Below, piece by piece: positions 59,501-64,000 of a DNA stretch of 64,000 bases. The stretch is taken from positions 372,001 to 436,000 of the forward strand of contig NZ_JAJVKV010000002.1 of NCBI RefSeq assembly GCF_024198175.1. The letters run 5' to 3'. How positions within the stretch are numbered: the first letter of the stretch is position 1; each line of letters opens with the position of its first letter. The position numbers and the translations under genes were made by a program. The notes under the pieces are model-generated. The model saw only the letters and a list, made by a program, of their open reading frames with translations. It did no database searches and was not told the origin of the DNA. This DNA comes from Pyxidicoccus xibeiensis. GTDB lineage: Bacteria > Myxococcota > Myxococcia > Myxococcales > Myxococcaceae.

Positions 59501-62500
59501 GGTGAAGGTGACGTACGGCTCCCACAGCCCGCAGATGGATGCCCTGAAGGCCCCGCTGCTGGCGCAGCTCACGGGCGTCACGCCGCGGCGCGCACAGGTG
59601 CCGATGCTCTCGTCCGTCACCGGGCAGCGCGTGGCAGGGGAGGAGCTGACGGCGACGTACTGGGTGGACAACCTGCGCGAGCCGGTGCGCTTCTGGGGGG
59701 CGGTGCAGGCGCTCGCGCGGGAGGGCTGCGCGTCGTTCCTCGAGGTCAGCCCGCATCCGGTGCTGTTGCCGGCCATCCGGGAGGGGCTCAGCTCGCTCGG
59801 CGTGGAGGCGGCGGACCTGTCCACGCTCAGGCGCGACGACGACGAGTCCGTTTCGATGCTCGCGGCGCTGGGAGCTGCGTATGCGCTGGGGCACCCCGTC
59901 CGGTTGGAGGCGCTGTTCGGCGAGGGTGCGAAGCCCGTCCCGCTCCCTGGCTACCCGTGGGACCGCAAGCGTTTCTGGTGGAGCGCCCCGCGCGCCGTGG
60001 ACCGCGTAGAAGCCGCCGCCGTGGAAGCGGGCAGCGCGCTACACGGCAGGCGCGTGAGTAGCCCCGGGCGCGAAGTCCTCTTTGTGTCGAGCGTGGGCAC
60101 GGCGAGGCAGCCGTACCTCGGCGAGCACCGCGTCCACGACCAGCTCATCGTTCCGGGCGCGTACCACCTGGCCGCCGTCATGAGCGCCGCTGCCGAGTCC
60201 TTCGGCGCCACCGCGCTGACGTTGGAGCAGGCCGAGCTGCCGCAGCCGCTGCTCCTTGCCGAAGGGGAGACGGCGCGTCTGCACGTGCTGCTGACGCCCG
60301 ACGCACAGGGCTCCGCCCACACGTTCTCCACTGCGAGCACGGCCTCGGACACCTTCCTCACGCACGCCAGGGGCACCGTCAGCGTCGGAGCGCAGGTCGG
60401 AGCTTCCGAGCCGCTCGAGGCCGTCCGCACCCGGTGCACGGAGGAGGCGCAGACCGCGCAGCTGTACGAAGAGCTGACGAGTCGCGGCATCGGGCTCGGG
60501 CCCTCGTTCCAATCGGTGCGACAGCTGTGGCGCGCTCCTGGCGAGGCGCTCGGAAGGCTCGAGCTCGCGGAGCCCGAGCGCGGGAGCCTGCTGCACCCGC
60601 TGGAGCTGGATGGGTGCCTGCAGACGCTGGTCGCCGCGGCGCCCTCGCTCCCAGCGGGCCAGGCATTCATTCCCTTCGCGCTCGAGCGGCTGCGCTTCTT
60701 CGGCCGCGGCGGAGGCCCGCGCTTCTGCCACGCGGTGCTGCGCAGCGTCTCCGAGGAGGCGTGTGTCGGCAGCCTCCGCGCCTTCGACGAGGCCGGCGAG
60801 CTGGTGCTGGAATTCGAGGGGTTGCAGCTCAAGCGCGCGGACCCGGCGGCCCTGCGGAGCGACGCCCGTGCGTGGCAGCAGTGGGCATGGGAGATGGGCT
60901 GGGAGCAGGCCGCTCCGCCGACAGCGCGGACGCAGGGCGGCCGGTACTGGCTGCACGGTGACGGCTCGGAGCTCACGGACGACGTCCGGCGCGCACTCGA
61001 AGCGGCTGGCGCGCACGTGGAGCGTCTTGACGTTGCGGCGAGCGCCGAGCGTCTGCGCCGCGAAGGGGAGGGGCTGAGTGGAGTCGTCGTCGTGCCTGAC
61101 GGCGGGGAAGGGACGTACGCCGCTGCGTACACGACGGCGCTCTCCTGGATGCAGGCGCTTGGCGGGGCCGAGCTCAGGGACGTGCCGCGCCTGTGGGTGG
61201 TCACGCAAGGCACGCAGCAGGTGCGGCCGAGCGACGCGGTCCGTCCCGACGGAGCCGTGGCGTGGGGGCTCGCGCGCACCGTGGCCTACGAGCATCCCGA
61301 GCTGCACTGCATGCGGGTGGACGTGGAGGGCCGGCCAGGTGATGGCGCCCAGGTCGCCAGGGAAGTGCTGGCAGCAGGCCCCGACGAAGAGGTGGCGCTG
61401 CGGGAGGGCGCGCGTTTCGTGGGACGGCTCCGGCGGATCCGCCGAGGCGGCGCACCGCGCACGTTGCACCTCGACCCTGCGGGCGTCTACCTGGTGACCG
61501 GCGGCCTCGGCGGGCTGGGGCTCGAGGCGGCGCGGTGGCTCGTGGCCCGGGGCGCGCGGAACCTGGTGCTCCTTGGCCGCGAGGGCGCGCGGACGCCCGA
61601 GCAGCAGCAGGCCGTCACCGCGCTCGGAGTCCAGGTCGAAGTGGCGCGCGTGGACGTCGCGGACGAGGCGGAGCTCACGCGGCTCCTGGAGCGACTCGGC
61701 GAGCGGCTGCGCGGCGTGGTGCATGCGGCAGGTGTCATCGACGACGCGCTCCTCGAGGCCCAGGACGCCGCGCACTTCGAGCGCGTGGCGCGCCCGAAGG
61801 TGCAGGGGGTGAGGCTCCTGGACCGGTTGACGCGGCGGCACGCGCTCGACTTCTTCGTCGCATACTCGTCCGTGGCGTCGGTCCTGGGCTCACCCGGTCA
61901 GGGCAACTACGCCGCGGCCAACGCCTACGTGGACGCGGTGTGCCTCGCACGGCGCGCCCAGGGCTTGCCGGCCGTGAGCATCAACTGGGGCCCGTTCTCG
62001 GGCGTCGGGCTGGCTGCGGCCGAGGAGCAGCGTGGACGGCGGCTGGCGGCGCGCGGACTGCGGAGCTTCGCCCCCGAGGAAGGGACGGCCCTGCTCGACG
62101 GCATCCTCGGGGCCGACCAAGGACAGCTCGCACTGATGGACCTCGATGGGCGGCAGTGGCGCGAGTTCTACCCGCAGGTGGCGGCGAGCCGGCGGCTGGC
62201 GGACCTCTTCCAGGGCACCGCGCAGGCCACCTCGGCGCCCTCCGCGCAGGGGGCCGCGGTGCTCCTGCCGTCGCTGCGTCGCGCCCAGTCGGGCCAGCGG
62301 CCCGCGCTCATGGAACAGTTCGTGCGCGAGCAGCTGGGCCAGGTGCTGCGGCACGACGACATCCAGGCTATCGCGCGCGGCACGCCCCTGCGCAGCCTGG
62401 GGCTGGACTCGTTGATGGCGCTCGAGCTGCGCAACCGGCTCGAGGCAGGCCTCGGGCTCAAGCTTCCGGCGACGGTCGCGTTCTCGGTTCCGCACCTCGC

Positions 62501-64000
62501 GGGGTTGGTGGAGCACCTGCTCGGCCGCGTGGCCGGGTCGCTCGCGGAGGAGTCCGGAGCGGTGCCCAGCGCCCCCTCCCCGAAGCCCGCGCCCACCACT
62601 CCCTCTGCCCGGGAGTCCATCGCCATCGTGGGGCTCGGGTGTCGCTTCCCGGGCGGCGCGAAGGATCCGGAGTCCTACTGGCAGCTTCTCGAGAACGGCG
62701 TGGATGCGGTGAAGGAGATTCCCGCCTCCAGGTGGCCCGGAGGGCGGACGCCCGCGCACGCGGGTGCACGGTGGGCGGCGCTGCTGGAGGCGGTGGACGG
62801 CTTCGATGCGGGGTTCTTCGGCGTCTCACCGCGTGAAGCGGCCGGGTTGGACCCGCAGCACCGCCTGCTGCTCGAAGTCGCCTGGGAGGCGCTCGAGCAC
62901 GGGCACCAGGTCCCGGACCGGCTCGTGGGCAGCAAGACCGGCGTCTTCGTCGGCATCATGAGCCAGGACTACAACCTGCGGACGCTCGCGCTGCCGGCGA
63001 ACCAGCTCGACATCTACTCGAGCACCGGCAACGGGCACGCGTTCGCCGCGGGCCGCATCTCCTACCTGCTCGGGCTGCAGGGCCCGTGCCTCTCGGTGGA
63101 TACCGCGTGCTCCTCGTCGCTCGTGGCGCTCCACCTGGCATGTCAGAGCCTGCGCAGCGGCGAGAGTGACCTCGCGCTCGCGGGGGGCGTGAACCTCATC
63201 CTGTCGCCGCTGTCGATGGAGGTGGTTGCGCGCACGCAGGCGCTGTCGCCGGACGGCCGCTGCCGCGCATTCGACGCGCGCGCGAACGGCTTCGTGCGCG
63301 GCGAGGGCTGCGGTGTGGTGGTCCTCAAGCGGCTCTCGGATGCCGTGCGAGACGGGGACCGCGTCTGGGCGGTGGTGAAGGGCTCGGCGGTGAACCAGGA
63401 CGGGCAGTCCAGCGGGCTCACGGCGCCGAACGGACGCGCCCAGGAGTCCCTCCTGCGCACGGCCCTGGAGGCCGCGGGCGTGAAGCCGGAGCACGTGGGG
63501 TACGTGGAGGCTCACGGGACCGGCACGTCGCTCGGCGACCCCATCGAGTTCGAGGCCCTCGCCAACGTGCTCGGAGGAGCGCGGAGCGACGGCTCCGTCT
63601 GCACCATCGGCTCGGTGAAGACGAACCTCGGGCACCTGGAGGCCGCAGCGGGGATGGCGGGCCTCATCAAGGCGGTGCTCGCGCTGCAGCACGAGGAGAT
63701 CCCGAAGCAGCTGCACTTCGAGGCGCTCAACCCGCGCATGACGCTGGAGGGCACTCCGTTCGCCATCGCCTCCGCGCCGCGGGCCTGGCGAAAGGGGACT
63801 CAGCCGAGGGTCGCGGGGGTGAGCTCGTTTGGCTTGAGCGGGACCAACGCACACGTGCTGCTCGAGGAGCCGCCGTCGCAGGTGCCCGTGGCCAGCGCAG
63901 CGGTCCAAGACGGCGCGCTCCTGCTGCCGCTCTCCGCGAAGACCGAGCCGGCGCTCCGTGAACGGGCGCTCGCGTTCTCACGTCACGTCTCGGGCGCGGA
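50538..64000 (+). CDS. Giant PKS, loading-type ACP-KS-AT-AT start, at least 2.5 modules (partial, runs off the window)
   Basis: The frame from ATG 50538 (or 50559) stays open to the right edge, at least 4487 residues. Domains: ACP (8-75, GLDSARA); KS (106-525, complete triad); AT with GHSVGE and FASH (from 617); second AT with GHSMGE and YASH (from 1053); DH with HRVFGDVVVP and ELDACIQ (from 1411); KR with LED and NYAAAN (from 1901); ACP (2212). Then KS (2282), AT with YGSH (2801-3100), DH with HRVHDQLIVP and ELDGCLQ, KR with IDD and NYAAAN, ACP (3957), and a third KS (from 4027, cut). ACP-KS-AT-AT is the split loading arrangement of several myxobacterial PKSs. Predicted units are two methyl-branched alkenes. 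Confidence 0.93.
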   Translation, partial: MRPPVGDMQRSQLEGWLRAQLGGLLGVAPDALDPTARFKTLGLDSARATELVARLSAHLQRALPPTLAWEYPTLERLAAHLSASTGAGPSVKAPVAEGARASGEDEPIAIVGVGCRFPGGANSPEAYWELLRSGTDAIGEVPPDRWSLPEYFSPDLAAPGKMSTRWGGFLDGVDRFDPHFFGINAREAAQMDPQQRLALELAWEALEDANIVPESLRESPTGVYLGAMWSDYARLAGERQVDPYTATGQDTSILAGRLSYVLGLRGPSLVVNTACSSSLVALHLACQGLRSGEASVALAGGISLILSPLSTVAMSKFGAMAPDGRCKAFDARANGYVRSEGGGVVVLKALSRALRDGDRIYCVVRGTAINNDGFSNGLTAPSPQAQEAVLREAYARAGVPPEKVHFVEAHGPGTALGDPIEAGALGAVLGAGRGPEQPLRIGSVKTNLGHLEAAAGMAGLTKVALQLQRRALVKNLHFETPSPHIDFERLKLKVQTEREPWPVTGEVPASGVSSFGFGGTNAHAVLEAGPASPATLLALGAPDAQTLRRRVLELLDAVSGLHETEELRGVARAAGLSLAEGPARAAFVARGPGELVELLSARLRDGRTVAVSGAPHVCLLFPGHGAQWVGMGRDLLASSARFRAELEACDRLFQPLAGWSLLDELVAPPSRSRLAEVDVVQAVLFGIEVALAALWRSFGVHADSVVGHSVGEVAAAHVAGILSLEDAVKVIHERGVLTRELAGKGGMVWLALGAQDALALVRELGVELVLGAENGPRSSVLSGGEAALATLLAALASRGIRGGRVNIAFASHSPQMDVLLARFEERLAGIRPRERRVEMVSTVTGAALAGPECNAAYWARNLRQQVRFSAAIGTVLARPGALCVEVSPHATLERLVQENSPKGAATPVFASFRRGEDALGGLLSTLGALYERGVSPDWDGVYPGVRAQPLPEALRAQRPDVDAPAGPAVVLPLSAKSPGSLRLLAQRFGELLRSPEGESPVDLAFTAGVKRTHHELRVAVTGRTRRELAGALEAWLATDEDSVKPPPGRRPRVAFVFPGQGSQWVGMAVRLMQEEAVFHDALHRCDAAILKIAGWSLLEELRSPEQTSRLTGDVEVIQPALFSVQVALAAQWRAWGVEPAAVVGHSMGEVGAAHVAGVLSLEDAVRIICARSRLAKRTSGHGAMALMELSADALGPHLAPVGDKVSVAAINGPSTTLVSGEADAVDALLATLEAQGVFCRRVKVDYASHSPQMDALREDMLGELGSVRAQAGTVPIRSTVTDAWTDGREMSGAYWFDNIRLPVQFYPAVRALVEEGFDAIVELSPHPVLIPALEQSVRHLGSAARVLASLRRGQDERSELLAALAVLYARGVDVAFERLSPPGARAVSLPTYPWDKARYWLEPATGEAGPTHALQGRRVQSPGRDALFVCPVGVEHQPYLADHRVFGDVVVPGAFYVTALVSAATEVLAGTEVTLEQVEIPRALPLTGGRSERLHLLLTPDEAGATHDVSASTAGADPEEPWRRHARARLTQGRVLGNGESLAVVQARCRREADPERFYADLAERGIELHPRFQGIGQLWLSEAQALARLEPDAELDLHGAPLHPVELDACIQTLIAAAPELEAGKAFVPFALERLTVSSGAGRPAFCHAVVRTSSGEACLGDLRVFDEAGRVVAEVEGLQLKQAAREQFGAAQEAVETETALEVTWLRQDRAKAAAREPGRWVLCANEAGPADALAQALRSHGADEVLRLPLSGGDVSAALEGMLRGVVVMAGHSSDAEAFGSAVACIRALARAARRDPPRLYLVTRATQQAPGDEVVLPELAVLWGLGRTVAYEHPEFRCARVDLPASPLETEADALAAELLSDDAEEEVALRTTGRHVGRLVRATRRVLPPPTLVGDATYLVTGGLGGLGLLAARWLVENGARHLALAGRSGTHTAQQREAIRALEQEGATVHLLSCDVSDAAQVERLFSDLARQLPPLKGVIHAAGVLEDALLVGQDVELYRRVAAAKVLGAYQLHRFTRDLPLDFFVLYSSVTSVLGSPGQANYAAANASLDALARHRRTLGLPALSINWGPFADVGLAAAQENRGARLASRGLRSYSAGEAMTLLGRALGVRGAQAIVADLDERQWMEFYPQAAGSSWLRGLLAPRSARPSPKSSRAVLQRLAAAEPSKRPALLEEWLRELLAQVLRIESRSIAADAPFKTLGLDSLVGLELRNRLEAALGQRLPATLVWTYPNLGALAGYLSTRVEVELAVRVEAAASTAALPATGAAAVQPSMDGIAIIGMGCRFPGGGVDPESYWRALSQGVDAVKPLPPSRWPSGRMPLAPGGQYAALLDDVEGFDAAFFGISSREAMAMDPQQRLLLEVAWEALEDAHQLPERLVGSKTGVFVGLMNDDYNLEGLALAPQERDVYSTTGNGHSFAAGRLSYTLGLQGPSLSVDTACSSSAVAVHLACQSLKSGESALALAGGVNLILSPHSMDMVARTQALSPDGRCRTFDARANGFVRGEGCGVLVLKRLQDALADGDPIWAVIRGSAVNQDGRSTGLTVPNVLSQRALLQDALKNARVAPAEVGYVEAHGTGTSLGDPIEFEALKDVLGQPRSDGQPCVLGSVKTNIGHLESAAGVAGVIKAVLALKHGVLPRHLHFQALNPRMSLEGTPFVIPTEELRWPEGERRRIAGVSSFGLSGTNAHLVLEEAPRPATEPPSAGSPAAFLLALSGRSPAALTSLAARYARHLESTPATDVCFTAATRRTHHAHRLAVVGRTPEELRQRLEALAAGGSPAFCSRSPGERPTGLRVWVFPGQGSQWVGMGRQLLDREPAFRSALEATARVLQPLTGWDAVVLLRAPDLAAQLERVEVVQPLLFAMQVALAAQWRAWGVEPDVVLGHSMGEVAAAHVAGALSLEDAARIICVRSAAVARVQGQGGMALVELGREAAEARLRGYEDRLAVAADNGPRTSVLSGDLEALDEVLAGLEKDGVFCRKVKVTYGSHSPQMDALKAPLLAQLTGVTPRRAQVPMLSSVTGQRVAGEELTATYWVDNLREPVRFWGAVQALAREGCASFLEVSPHPVLLPAIREGLSSLGVEAADLSTLRRDDDESVSMLAALGAAYALGHPVRLEALFGEGAKPVPLPGYPWDRKRFWWSAPRAVDRVEAAAVEAGSALHGRRVSSPGREVLFVSSVGTARQPYLGEHRVHDQLIVPGAYHLAAVMSAAAESFGATALTLEQAELPQPLLLAEGETARLHVLLTPDAQGSAHTFSTASTASDTFLTHARGTVSVGAQVGASEPLEAVRTRCTEEAQTAQLYEELTSRGIGLGPSFQSVRQLWRAPGEALGRLELAEPERGSLLHPLELDGCLQTLVAAAPSLPAGQAFIPFALERLRFFGRGGGPRFCHAVLRSVSEEACVGSLRAFDEAGELVLEFEGLQLKRADPAALRSDARAWQQWAWEMGWEQAAPPTARTQGGRYWLHGDGSELTDDVRRALEAAGAHVERLDVAASAERLRREGEGLSGVVVVPDGGEGTYAAAYTTALSWMQALGGAELRDVPRLWVVTQGTQQVRPSDAVRPDGAVAWGLARTVAYEHPELHCMRVDVEGRPGDGAQVAREVLAAGPDEEVALREGARFVGRLRRIRRGGAPRTLHLDPAGVYLVTGGLGGLGLEAARWLVARGARNLVLLGREGARTPEQQQAVTALGVQVEVARVDVADEAELTRLLERLGERLRGVVHAAGVIDDALLEAQDAAHFERVARPKVQGVRLLDRLTRRHALDFFVAYSSVASVLGSPGQGNYAAANAYVDAVCLARRAQGLPAVSINWGPFSGVGLAAAEEQRGRRLAARGLRSFAPEEGTALLDGILGADQGQLALMDLDGRQWREFYPQVAASRRLADLFQGTAQATSAPSAQGAAVLLPSLRRAQSGQRPALMEQFVREQLGQVLRHDDIQAIARGTPLRSLGLDSLMALELRNRLEAGLGLKLPATVAFSVPHLAGLVEHLLGRVAGSLAEESGAVPSAPSPKPAPTTPSARESIAIVGLGCRFPGGAKDPESYWQLLENGVDAVKEIPASRWPGGRTPAHAGARWAALLEAVDGFDAGFFGVSPREAAGLDPQHRLLLEVAWEALEHGHQVPDRLVGSKTGVFVGIMSQDYNLRTLALPANQLDIYSSTGNGHAFAAGRISYLLGLQGPCLSVDTACSSSLVALHLACQSLRSGESDLALAGGVNLILSPLSMEVVARTQALSPDGRCRAFDARANGFVRGEGCGVVVLKRLSDAVRDGDRVWAVVKGSAVNQDGQSSGLTAPNGRAQESLLRTALEAAGVKPEHVGYVEAHGTGTSLGDPIEFEALANVLGGARSDGSVCTIGSVKTNLGHLEAAAGMAGLIKAVLALQHEEIPKQLHFEALNPRMTLEGTPFAIASAPRAWRKGTQPRVAGVSSFGLSGTNAHVLLEEPPSQVPVASAAVQDGALLLPLSAKTEPALRERALAFSRHVSGA

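Overview
This window looks like the chromosome of a myxobacterium, most likely of the Myxococcus/Corallococcus/Pyxidicoccus type. The evidence is very high GC with strong third-position GC bias, Hanks-type Ser/Thr kinases fused to regulatory ATPases, a PilZ protein, a giant TPR-CHAT protein, a TubC-type docking domain, and a hybrid NRPS/PKS locus with the ACP-KS-AT-AT starter architecture known from myxobacterial polyketide synthases. The species assignment is inference.

Region 1 (1-16.4 kb) is mostly housekeeping. It holds a LysR regulator with a dyad just upstream; a minus-strand unit of a small XRE regulator and two Ser/Thr kinases; a Nudix hydrolase; a lipoprotein; and a proteostasis group of ftsH, a small sigma-1.1-like protein, grpE and an htrA/degP-type protease. 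A secreted protein, a PilZ protein, a glutamate-type dehydrogenase and tRNA-Thr(CGT) follow. Region 2 (16.4-25.4 kb) begins right after the tRNA and looks accessory: an IS1380-type transposase remnant, a 2034-residue TPR protein ending in a CHAT protease domain, an unrecognised convergent gene overlapping it, and a 0.6-kb gap.

Region 3 (25.4-64 kb, open at the right edge) is one tightly coupled plus-strand transcription unit of PKS and NRPS genes. In gene order the domains are: KS(His to Gln)-AT(inactive)-ACP; docking-Cy-A(probably Cys)-PCP; KS-AT-KR-ACP; KS-AT(inactive)-ACP-KS-AT(VAGH)-DH(Asp to Glu)-KR-ACP; KS-AT-DH(inactive)-ACP-TE; an MDR oxidoreductase resembling crotonyl-CoA carboxylase/reductases; then a very large PKS, ACP-KS-AT-AT-DH-KR-ACP-KS-AT-DH-KR-ACP-KS..., which runs off the window.

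I suggest the assembly line is not colinear with the genes. The last gene carries the loading architecture and probably starts the chain. The first gene carries a condensation-deficient KS and a dead AT, so it probably hands a finished polyketide to the NRPS for thiazoline formation. Chain extension would then end at the thioesterase of the fifth gene. Two AT domains have lost the active-site Ser, so trans-acylation or module skipping is required. I did not recognise the cluster as a known compound's pathway.
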